This document shows positions 42,491 through 55,077 of a stretch of 62,000 bases of DNA, one piece after another; within the stretch, counting starts at the first letter, position 1, and each line of letters opens with the position of its first letter. The notes beneath the pieces were generated by a model that was given only the letters and a program-made list of their open reading frames with translations, had not been told where the DNA came from and made no database searches. The stretch is taken from contig NC_135564.1 of assembly GCF_964340395.1 (NCBI RefSeq), positions 11,305,391 through 11,367,390 of the forward strand. Direction: 5' to 3'. A program made the translations under genes and the position numbers. The DNA comes from Glandiceps talaboti. Taxonomy: Eukaryota > Hemichordata > Enteropneusta > Spengelidae.

Positions 42491-45400
42491 ATGAAAATCT
42501 CAACTTATGTGATTCTTCTGTCGTCTCTCGTGACATTGGGTAAGTTACAGATTTCCTATATTCATTTTTTCTTCTTCTGGATAACATGTAAAGCGGGTAT
42601 TTGTCTAACCAAACAATGACATGTAGCAATGCATACATATAATAAACAAGGTTTTGTTACTCCCAAATTAGAAAGACTGTGGAGTTGTCAGTTAGGTGAC
42701 GTATGTTTTATACACCTCTCACACACAATTTTTTTGTTATAAATTACACAAACAGAATATAGCGCGCACGTATATGAAATGTTAGATTTTATCATATTGT
42801 GAAAATAAATCAGCAGTTTTGTGTTTGAATATTTGATCTTCAATGTTTCATCTGACAGGGATATTGATTTGTGTTCACAGTGAGATAAAATGTATCATTT
42901 TATTCGCTTGCGCGCTATCAGTGTCTGTATTTTGTTGTGTGTAATTTGTAACAAAAAAAACCCTTTGCGTGTGACGTAAAAGCGTAGTGCTGCCTAATTG
43001 AAACTCTATGGTCACTTTGGTTTGGTAGTAAGCCATACGACAAGTGATTTCATCGTCGCAAACCACGGCCTGTTTTACGGCAACGTTCTTAACGAGCCTC
43101 CCACTGGATTTATTTCGAAATGTAGTGGTAGAAATAATAACTTTGGTTTGCGAGAATGGATTATGAGAACTCAACTGTTTTCCATTGACAGTATCAGATC
43201 TAAAAGTCGTGTCTTCTGACTTCATTTTTCTGTCACTGAGTTCACCGTGTATTTGATTCTACAGGGCGTCATAGACAGCCACTTACGAGCCTGTCATATT
43301 TGTTAGCTTAATCAGGCACAGCTTGTCTAAATGATAATTATTTGACAGACTGTGTCAAGGGAACCCGTCAGTTCATAAACTTGTCCATAGTAACGTTTAC
43401 AAAAAGTCGAAATATATTCAACAAAAGTTGTACCAAAGAAACAGCTATGTAATTTTGTTGTCATTTAGAGATAAAGATTTATGCCTGTAAATTTTCCACA
43501 CTAAACCAACACATCTGTTTTGCTTATCAACAACAGAAGCTACTTAACCATAGTAAACAGAACTTCATGACAAAAATCAATAAAATGTAGCATTACTGTT
43601 AGTATAAGATTTTTGACGAGCCATGTCCAGGCGACATTTTGTTTCGTGTTAGCTGGCTTCTATGATATTTCGTCTGTCAATCATTTGTTAGAAATAGCAT
43701 TTTAAAATTCAAATTAACTAATGTTCCTTATGTTATCAGTGTTAAAACGAGATACAATTTTGAGCGGATTCACCCTACCAAGGACTATTGAGAAATAGGT
43801 TAAGTGTGGCACTGTTTACAGTTTGCATTTTAAGATAAAATCATATTTGTATTACAATAAATACACGTGAAATATTACATTATCCAATCTGTCAACACAA
43901 TGGTCAATAGGTAAGGGGCGTATCAAGCGCTTGGCGCACGTATTTCTACCCAGATATATATTTGTGGAGATAACATTCATTTTGACTATTGTTGTAATAT
44001 TTACCATAAATCCATGTAAAATTGGATGACGGTAAGTTCTCATCCGCAAAATCAATACTAGGGTTTACGTCAAAATGTTTTAATTGGGGGCCGAAATGAT
44101 ATTTGACTTGTCACATTAGTCTTAGGTATAACCTTTGTAATGAAGTCTGTAAATCTAGGCCTTGTCCTTAGGTTTAAACAGAACGCCGTCTAGCGCGACA
44201 GAAATCTTAAACTAACATTGCTACATTTTATCCCCTGGGTCAACAAAAACTGTATTAACATTGCTACATTTTATCCCCTGGGTCAACAAAAACTATACTA
44301 ACATTGCTACATTTTATCCCCTGGGTCAACAAAAACTGTACTAACATTGCTACATTTTATCCCCTGGGTCAACAAAAACTGTACTAACATTGCTACAATT
44401 TATCCCCTGGGTCAACAAAAACTGTACTAACATTGTTATATTTTATCTGTTGTTTCAACAAAAAACTGTACTAACATTGCTACATTTTATCTCTTGGGTC
44501 AACAAAAACTGCACTAACATTGCTACAATTTATCCCCTGGGTCAACAAAAACTGTACTAACATTGTTATATTTTATCTGTTGTTTCAACAAAAAACTGTA
44601 CTAACATTGCTACATTTTATCCCCTGGGTCGCCAAAAAAAACTGTACTAACATTGCTACATTTTATCCCCTGGGTCAACAAAAACTGCACTAACATTGCT
44701 ACAATTTATCCCCTGGGTCAACAAAAACTGTACTAACATTGTTATATTTTATCTGTTGTTTCAACAAAAAACTGTACTAACATTGCTACATTTTATCCCC
44801 TGGGTCAACAAAAACTGTACTAACGTTGCTATATTTTATCCCCTGGGTCAACAACAAACTGTACTAACATTGCTACAATTTATCCCCTGGGTCAACAATA
44901 AACTGTACTAACATTGCTACATTTTATCCCCTGGGTCAACAAAAACTGTACTAACATTGTTATATTTTATCCCCTGGGTCCAAAAAAACTGTACCGTAAC
45001 ATTGCTACAATTTATCCCCTGGGTCAACAAAAACTGTACTAACATTGCTATATTTTATCCCCTGGGTCAAAAAAACTGTACTCACATTGCTACATTTTAT
45101 CCCCTTGGTCAACAAAAACTGTACTAACATTGCTACATTTTATCCCCTGGGTCAACAACAAACTGTACTAACATTGTTATATTTTATCTCTTGGGTCAAC
45201 AAAAACTGTACTAACATTGCTACATTTTATCCCCTGGGTCAACAAAAACTGTACTAACATTGCTACAATTTATCCCCTGGGTCAATAGAAACTGTACTAA
45301 CATTGCTACATTTTATCTCCTGGGTCAACAAAAACTGTACTAATACTGCTACATTTTATATCTTGGGTCAAAAAAAACTGTACTAACATTGTTATATTTT

Positions 45401-47700
45401 ATCCCCTGGGTCAACAAAAACTGTACTAACCCCTGGGTCAACAAAATCTGTACTAACATTGCTACACTTTATCCCCTGGGTCAACAACAAACTGTACTAA
45501 CCCCTGGGTCAACAAAAACTGTACTAACATTCCTACTTTTTATCTTCTGGCTCAACCAAAATCTTATTAACATTGCTACATTTTATCTTCTGGGTCAACA
45601 GAAACCTACACCGCCTGGCCTTTTTGCCAGCGACCGTTTACTTTTATGGAGCTACGGCCAGAAAAAAAGGCGCAAATTCTTATTGGAAGTTTAAATTTTA
45701 AATTTTTTTACTGCTATGAGATGACGTCAGTAGATAGGATGAGGCAGATTTTGTGATGGCCATAGACGCATCTTTTATAGTTGTTCGAAGCAAATATATA
45801 ATGTTTAAATGCCAAATATCTTTCACAATATTATGTATTAGCGAAAGCTGGTATATTCTACAAATAGTAGCAATCAGTATCAGATTTATCATTAAAAACC
45901 GACAGCATTCGTGTAACATGGCCCATGCAGTATCAAATTGATCGTGTAAAACTGAGAACATTCGTGTAACATGGCCCACGCAGTATCAAATTGATCGTGT
46001 AAAACTGAGAACATTCGTGTAACATGGCCCACGCAGTATCAAATTGATCGTGTAAAACTGAGAACATGCGTGTAACATTACCCACGCAGTATCGAATTTA
46101 ACAATAATCCAAGAGTATCCTGTAACGTGGCCATCCTGGGAGGAGGGGGTGGCTGAGTTATAATCCTTTAGATCACAATTCACCATGAAATGATCACTTT
46201 AATTCACCATTCACCAGTATCTCCGGATTTTAATTTACGTTCACCAACTAAATTGTATTAAAGTCACCTTTCAGCAATCTTTCTAGTGTAAGAGAGACTT
46301 CAGTAATTACAAGAGGGGGGGGGGGATCAAGCCTGGTCTGTGGCATAAGATATGACCCCCCCTCCCTACTCCGTTGTGCGAAATTGTGTGCCTTATTAGA
46401 ACGATTACAAGATTGATAAATACATTTTCATTGAAAATATGTACATCGGCTAGTGAGATTTGGGTCATGAAAGCAGGTACGAAATCGTGTAAGAATTGCG
46501 ATATTTGCCATTCACCATTCCAAATCATGTTATCTTTTTGTTCACAACATGCATGTAATTCTCTCATATTGGCCAGTTTTTCACAGGTCCTTTAGTAGTT
46601 AGTTCGTTATTGTTGCTTTTCTGAATAAATTTAAACGATCTATGACGAGCGCAGAAAAAAATGTCGAGCCTGATGCAGTAAATTCGATCCGCAACAGTTT
46701 ACAATTCACAATTTTATAGATCGTAGAATTCTCGCAAGTCAGTACACATACCATATTTCTGCTGAAGCAATGGCCGGGCCTTAAAAGAGACATGTGGTTT
46801 ACGACGTTGAGATTGTAGTTTCTCCACGCAACTAAGGATGAGCATTAGGTATTTATTTTGGGATTTTTAATGTATAAAAACAATTTCATCATGGCTTCCT
46901 ACTTGAAAAAAATGTGAAAAAATATTGACAAAGTCTGTGTTTGTAACATTGCAAAAAGTTAAAAAATATATAAAATTGTTTTATTGTACGTACAATAACA
47001 AAGATTTTACACAAGTCGCATGTATTAATCTTTTGCAGTTTGTTGAGTTAGAAACAAGGACTTGGCATATGTTGTTTCATATTGATTTTTCCAGTAGGCA
47101 GCCATGATAAAATTTATATATCAATAAATATAGCGCCAATGGTGTGGCACAACTGTTCATTAAAAAAAATGTTTGCCCACAAATATTGACATGCTAATTT
47201 ATGCTAGGTATTGGTTTTCATTTGCGCGTTGTTATCTTTGCAATCTACGCGTCGATCATTTCGCTGTTGCTATGGGCGTAGTCATGTTGCTAGACATATT
47301 TGCATACATGTTTTGAACCTTATCAGTTCAGTTGTGCTAAAACCTCAAAATAAATATCCAATCCTCATCCTTATGGTCACTTTAAGAATGGAATATGAGT
47401 TTACCTAACGTGCGTTTTATTCATCAGTAATATTACCAATTAAAAAAGAGGGGTTTACAATTCTAGTGTTTAAATATTACCTCGTGATCGTCCATCGCGT
47501 AATGTACGTATACAACTTCTCCTTCTCTTCAGCATATTGTCAACGTTGTCCTACTGGATGGTTCACACACGCACAGAGATGTTTCTACGTCGAGGAATCT
47601 GCTGGCGACAAATCCTGGTATCAAGCAAAACTGCATTGTGAAACATTGGGTGGTTCTTTAGTGATACTTGAGAACCAAGACATTAACGTAAGCATCGGTA

Positions 47701-47776
<76 letters not shown>

Positions 47777-49075
47777 TGTGTGTGTGTGTGTGCGTGCGTG
47801 CGTGTGTACGAATGTATGTATGTGATATGTATGTATGTATGTATGTGTGTGTATGTATGTATGTATGTATGTATGTATGTATGTATGTATGTATGTATGT
47901 ATGTACGTACGTACGTACGTACGTACGTACGTACGTATGTACGTATGTATGTATGTATGTATGTATGTATGTATGCATGTATGTATGTACGTACGTAAGT
48001 GTTTGTGTGTGTGATTATACTTTAAATTACTTTACAATGTGGCCTTGAAAATAGTCCTACACACTCCTGTGTGAAATGTCAACGCCAATGTACGAAATTC
48101 GTCAGACAAACAAGGAGACGCCGTTTAATGATTACTTTATTTCTTTTTTCATTCGACAGGACTTCGTTTACAGTCATATATCTAAAAAGAACTGGATTGG
48201 TTTACATGATTCTATTAATGAAGGTCAATTTGAGTGGCTGGATGGACGGACACTGCTTCAAACAGGTTTTTCGTAAGTAATTCAGCTGATTATTGTGTAT
48301 TGTACATCGATCAGCACAACTGTTGACTTTTCATTAGGGTGTCCATACTTAAATCTAAAGATGGGTCGGTCGGTCGGTTAAAGACAAAAAAAAAGTAAAA
48401 AAAAAGGTAAGTGCATGTTGGTGATACTTTCAATTAATGATTATACTTTGAAATAACAATTAAAGCAACGAGGAAACTTGAAATAATTTGTTTCATTAAA
48501 GTTCCAAAATTTCAACAATAAGCGAGAACTTTTCGCTCAGATACGCGCTCGTGCGTGGGATCACCATCGTGCAATCAGTGACGTTCTGATTTCCTCTAAT
48601 CCTGCCGTAGATGGCGTCGATTAAATGAAATTGAACCAATACAATAATAATTTATGAAAAATCGAGAAACATCGATTTTGAACTTGTTTTCCAAGAGCGA
48701 ATGACGACGACATACTTTGTCATAACTCAGCACAACCAGGGTATATTAAATTAAACTCCTCTAGACGTGTGCTTTCTACGTCACACTAATGTGCGTTTAC
48801 GTCATTGGATGTACGGTGCTCGAAATATGAGACAGAACTTTAAGAATCAACAATATTCACCCATTTTGCGAGAATTAGACTTGCGCCGATATAATCATGC
48901 TATACCTTAATATGTACTTCACTACGCCAGTAAATATTCTTCCCAAATACGAAATGGCAAAGCCCCCATGTTACTCATTGATGCTGGAAGGAGAGAAAAT
49001 ACTGAACATAACAAAAAAACTACAATCTTGTGAAGTTTCGTCTGCCTTCCGGTTGCCTATTTTGCATTAATGAAC

Positions 49076-49109
<34 letters not shown>

Positions 49110-49132
49110 CTCTCCCTCCCCCCTCCCTCCCT

Positions 49133-49205
<73 letters not shown>

Positions 49206-52200
49206 CCTCCCCAATGTCTGACAATAACGGCTCAATATCTTGAAAGTATTGGGGGAGGGAAGACAATTCCAAGATATATGAAATGCATATGAATGCTGTC
49301 ATTAAAACAATGTCTGTTATGGATTAATACATAGAAACTGGGCTGATGGTCAACCAGACGATTGGGAGTCCGCCGGCGGGGAAGACTGTGCCTTCATTAA
49401 AAGTTCTACTGGTGAATGGAACGATGCACCATGTAGTCAAACCTATACTTTAAGTGGATTCACATGTCAAAGACGAATGGGTAAAGTATCTAACAATCAT
49501 TTGCTTGTGTGTCCGTTACCAGCTGACGAAAGTAGTACTCAATTTGTTAGACCAGTAAAAACAAAATTGTACGTGACCAGTGACAAGTAAGAAACTCTTG
49601 CAGTCATTGTAGCGCCATCTAGCGATGATTTAAAGTGTTCAATAAGTGCACAATGTACTTGAAAATGAAGGCCCTTCAAATTTCGCCCTCATAAGATCTC
49701 AAGATAACCTTTTCGTTTTTCGAAACCTAAGAAAGGAAAAACATTATCCCGAGATCTCGAAATAATTTTTTTTTGTATTCTTTAAATGTCCCTAATGAGC
49801 CCCTATACTTGTACACCCTACAGCCATGGGAATCGATAGCAATTACACGTACATAACCGTATATTGTCATTATTATCTTCAATATGAGTACATTGAACAA
49901 ATACCCATGCAATTAATGTAGCTTAGACGAGGTCATTTTGAAGTGACGGAGGGGGGGGGGGGTGTTTTTAGTGAAATTAAGGGGGGGGCATTTTTGAGAA
50001 AATCACTTGAAGGGGAGAGGTGGTTACTTTAAAAGACAGCAAGATTAATGTATTTGCCATTTTGGTGTCGTAAAATGAATGACTCCTGGCCAACTGTAAT
50101 CTATCAAACTTTTCGAACGTGGAAGGAGTTACCGCCTCCCCTACCCCAGTCCATATTTCCATATATGCACGCGCCATGCGCACGATTTCTAAATTAAGAT
50201 TATTAACTATAGTATATAAGAATGGCTAATTGTATATCAGGTTAGGCCTAGATTTTACATTCTTCAGCGTACATGTATATATTGACCTAGCAAACACAGC
50301 ACTTTCGCTGTTATTTCAAACTGACCGTTTCTGGGTTTTTTAATCAATTCGTCGTCCTCATAATAAATGGAAAATGTGGCCTTTCCTGGGAGCGGGGTCA
50401 ACACTATTGCTTTGTTTACTGGAGCTGGAGACGGGATCAGTTTGAGAAAACCCACGTTCAACTCCGAAACACCACTGTAAGTTATACATGACCACCTCCT
50501 TACTACAATAGGCACTACGAACTATATGTACATGTATATAACCGTACAGTTTGGTCAAAACACACATACAATGGTCTGTACAATACTTGTAAAGCATTGT
50601 TGACTGTAGAAAAAAAAACTTGTTTTCGCCTGTAGAATAAAACTTGCTTTCTCTAACAGACGTCCCCGTAAAATGTAATGAGGATGATGCTTGGATTTCG
50701 GTGGATGGACGCTGTTACAGGTACTATCCTGAAAAACAAGACTTTGACTATGCGTTGAATGTCTGCGACCTCGTAGACGGTGAGATGATTAAAATTGACA
50801 ATGATATCGTTCAAGATTATGTAGCTGGGATATCTGTGCTTGGGAATGTTTGGATTGGGCTGTCTGACATAGTGAGTACTATAATGCATCATACTCAGTA
50901 CACAAAGCCCATCTACTTGAACATGTTAACAATTCACTACTCTACTCTTCTCTACTCTTTTCTACTCTACTCTACTCTACTCTACTCTACTCTATTCTAC
51001 CCTACCCTACCCTACCCTACCCTACCGCACCGCACCGTACCGTACCGTACTGTACTCTACTCAATTCTACTGTACTGTACTGTACTGTACTGTACTGTAC
51101 TGTACTGTACTGTACTCTACTATATTCTACTCTAGACAATTTTAGAGTAGAGTGGAGTAGAGAAGAGTGCAATTCAGTATAGTATAATACAGTACAGTGC
51201 AGTACTGTACAATGCAGAGCAGTGCAGTACATTGCAGCGCAGTGGAATGTAGTAGAGTACGGTAGAGTTGAATTTAAGCATTTTTCTCAAATGTCAGCTA
51301 TGTATAGTTTAAGTCCCACGAAAACACGTATTTTCTTTATTTGTGAGTAATTTTGGTAGCTGTCCTCAAAAATAGGTTGACGGTGAAAGCGGCTTCTATT
51401 GGACTGATGGTTCAGCTGTCGACTATGAAAGTTGGGCTCCCAGTGAACCGAATGACAGGTAATTAAATGTGTGTATGTATGTATGTATGTATGTATGTAT
51501 GTATGTATGTATGTATGTATGTATGTATGTATGTGTGTGTGTATGTCTGCCTGCCTGCGCTGCATGTTGTTTGTTTGTTTGTTTGTTTGTTTGTTCAAAT
51601 ACTTGACATTAAAGTTTATATATTGTCTTTAATAGGTACTCTGAAAATTGTGTGGTGGCAACTCAGGCATATAGTGGGGATTGGGGTGTACGGCAGTGTA
51701 CGTCACAGCAGGCCTATATGTGTGGACGCCCTGAAGGTTAACTTCACTTTTTAATTACGAATAATACAGATGTCAGAATAGTTCAAGTAATAATTACAAT
51801 GAAATTGGGAAATTGCAATCCAGACTGAGCATGCTCAGACTCAAAGGACTATGGGATTATATGTGGTTATCATAATACCTAATCTGGAGCTACCGATAAA
51901 AAAAACCTCTCACAAGGGTCAGGGTGACTATGAATTGATCATTCGTTGTTGCAAACAATGTAACAGTATTGTTTACAATACCAAATCATTAGTATTTATT
52001 ATAACATTTCCCATGATGCAACATTCAACATGGCGGGTTTGCAAGTTCCCAATTGGAGTATATTAAATAAATGCAGTTTGCTCAATATGTTTTCGATGTT
52101 GACTTTATAGTACATTATTTTCTCAATGAAAATATACTATGAAAATTTAACCATATGAGCTTCTCTATTCTCTTTGATTTGTAGCAGTAAGGTCTTGATG

Positions 52201-55031
52201 AACTTCATGTAGGCTCTACTGTAACTTGCGTTTATTACTTTTTAATTTTTGAACATAATTTTACTAATATACCATTATCTCGATTATTGATATAAAATCG
52301 ACCTAAAAGTCTTTGCAGTATCCTATCTAACCCCATCCATTTTCTCACATTATCCCAGGATCCTGCGCGCCAGGTTGGAAGATATTTCGAGGCAAATGCT
52401 ATCAATTTAATACCTACACACCATCAACTTGGACCGATGCCAAGCATACCTGTGACGCACAGGGGGGTCATCTAGTTACCATCAACAGGTACGTTGTTAT
52501 GACAGCAAAGGAACTGACGATTTAGATAGATTGTGTTTACATTTTGCAAAAACTAGCACTTACTATTTTTAAGTGGCATCCATCAGTGGCTTTACACAGA
52601 GTTCTTTTTAGTCACGGAAGATACAAGATGAAGGAAATATTTATTAAGACATTGTCCCAACAATGAATAAATGACACACATTAAGCAAATCTGTTTTGAG
52701 AGATGTCCTAAACGCCATGGCAATGCAAACCATATGACTAATCACACAAAATCAAATCAAATCAAATCGAACAAAGATCAAAAGAATTGTCATTTGTCAT
52801 CTTTGACATTCTCGCAAACCAGAGCTGTTATTTCTTTCGCGACCCTGCGGTACGTACGTCTTGGACGGTATCGTACAAGAGGCTGACGTTTCCGACGATG
52901 TCGTTTGAACACAACATCACTAAATAGGGTACATGAAAACATACGGTTTTTATTCTAATATTTATTTACAATCGTAAAATTTCCGACAATAATTATGAAT
53001 ATATTGTCGAACGTGAAAGTAATTGAGAAAGAAAATGTGTAAAGTTATTATATATATCCGTCCATAGAATGATTATGTAGAATGATCGGGGTGTAGTGAG
53101 AGAGTTGCTCAATCGATAGCTCTTGGAATACTTAGCTCTGTCATAACAAGTTTCAACTCTTTCGCTTGTCCGAGTCGTTAGCACAATCGTTGATGAGTAC
53201 TTTCGTTTTTCAGTCAAGCTGAACAAGACTTCCTAGTAAGTGAATTTGACGTTCTTTGGTCTGGTGGCATACATGACATATGGATTGGTATTTCGGGTAA
53301 TTAGTCAATCGTTTCCTCGTCCTTTATCTTTAACCCCCCTCCTCTACCCATCTCCTTACTTTCCCCATCCACCACCCCTCTCCCCTTCACCCCTCCACTA
53401 ATCCTCTCCTCTCAGTAATTCATTATCACGTCCGTTTCTTTCTTTCTACGACTCCTATACGACAACACAACACAACACAACACGACACGACACGACACGA
53501 CACGACACAACACAACACAACACAACACGACACAATGCAACAAAACACAACACAATACATCACCACTGTCTATTTCATCCCACCAGATATAATCCAGGAT
53601 GGTGTTTTTGCATGGGTTGACAAAACGTCAGTGTCATACACTCTTTGGAATGATAACCAACCAACGGATACAAGTGAACAAACAGACTGTGGCTCGATAT
53701 ATACTGGTAATTTGAAAATTGTTTATATTACAAATTTATTATCGTTCTTTCCGCCCAAGTTTTAACTTTCAGTATGACAAGATTTTAAAAGGGCTGTCAT
53801 ATAGTGCCCATATTAATAACAATATAAGCTCTCCACAGCGCACATTGGTAAAGTATGAAGTTACACTTTGATAAAAACTTTCAAATATACATAGTGTAGA
53901 TTGTACAACTTCATAAATTGTCTTGATCTGCGCCTAGGGACAAATTTCTCTAGAAATCACTAAAGTCTCGCCAAACTTTGCTATATATAAGTGTTTTCCT
54001 GGTTCTATTGAAATACTAAACGGTTCACCGCCTTGTTTTGAAAGAAATCGTCAATCTGTTATTTTCCCATCGAGTATTGTGGGCGGCCATATTGGACTCT
54101 AAAATGGTGTTATTTTGATCTCTATTTTACTTCCCACAGTATCACCTGATTTTCTCTCTCTTGATTTTGATTAAGGTTGCGTGAACAAAGTAACAGCACA
54201 ATTGTTAAGATTTTTATTTCTGACGCATGTATACTGTTAAAATGACAGTATATGGGTCCTACAATATAGTTTGGTTTTTCGCTAGCTGGATATTCTGGTC
54301 CAAAGCTTCACCGTGATGATGGACGATGTGGTCCAGATTTTCCTCTTGAAAATGGCGATGATGGAGGTTGTGATCCAAACAGTAGATGGCCGTGCTGTTC
54401 TGCCTATGGTTGGTGTGGAAACACCTTTGACCACTGCCATTGTGCAAGTTGCATCGACTACGCCGAGGAGTATGGTAATAGCAAACTCAGTTCAATATGC
54501 CTTTTCAGGTTATCAAACAAAAGATTGTTTAGTTTGGCCACTAGGAGCGCTGTTCGGAGGTAGCTTTGGGGCCAGAAGTGAGGGCTATATATGGCAGTCG
54601 GGTATATAGGCTGCCTTGAAAAAAAAATCATAATTTCTCAGTAGTTCACAGCAAAAGTTGTTATATCACTTAGACATTCATTAATATTCATTATAACATT
54701 CAGTCAAAATATTTTGCCAACTTTGTTTCAAGCCACTACATGTCATTTTCAGCAGCTCACAGAATTGATTTATATAAATTGTGTTGACTGTACATGTGCC
54801 ATGTACTGCTCGCATTTTTCCTCATATGAGGCCCTCTTGTGACACGGCTTTCGAAAATGGTTGCTAGATGGGTAAATAAATAAAGACTGTAAGTCATATT
54901 ATGAAATCTTACATTAAGTGTTAGATTAGATTCCATTATGTATAGATGAAATATGCAAGTAGATTACTGTAAATGATACAAGGAGAGTCTACAGAGTGTA
55001 ACTGTATGTCACGTCAATTTCAGATTTAAAA

Positions 55032-55077
<46 letters not shown>

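Larger units (their letters stand above)
42540..47532. other. Intron 1 of the lectin gene
   Basis: Five kilobases separate the signal peptide from CTLD1. It contains a 43-bp satellite (44,211-45,605) and a 53-bp repeat (45,905-46,100), with no further exon recognised. Frames at 42,875-43,225 and elsewhere lack domain support. Confidence 0.6.
47533..49480 (+). other. CTLD1 exons (2-4) of the lectin gene
   Basis: Exon 2 gives CPTGWFTHAQRCFYV and WYQAKLHCETLGGSLV, exon 3 NWIGLHDS and FEWLDG, exon 4 NWADGQPDDWE, GEDCAFI and GEWNDAPC. All four core cysteines, WIGL and WND are present. QPD in the long loop is the galactose-type signature. Exon phases are 1-0, 0-2 and 2-1. Confidence 0.9.
50660..51736 (+). 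other. CTLD2 exons (5-7) of the lectin gene
   Basis: Exon 5 gives CNEDDAWISVDGRCYRY and VWIGLSDI, exon 6 GFYWTDG and WAPSEPND, exon 7 ENCVVATQ and DWGVRQC. EPN predicts mannose-type specificity, but the usual WND is replaced by WGV, so calcium-site sugar binding may be weakened. Phases 1-0, 0-2 and 2-1 equal those of CTLD1, pointing to tandem duplication. Confidence 0.88.

Noticed and set aside
44211-45605. CRISPR-like array
   Set aside because: The units abut head to tail with no unique spacers, and the genome is animal; it is a minisatellite.
44696-45694. Repeat protein with FIPWVNKNCTN units
   Set aside because: The frame is broken many times, 43 bp is not a multiple of three, and the block lies in an intron.
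49020-49302. Arg-Glu repeat frame, possible splicing-factor-like RE domain
   Set aside because: It is the translation of a (CT)n intronic tract.
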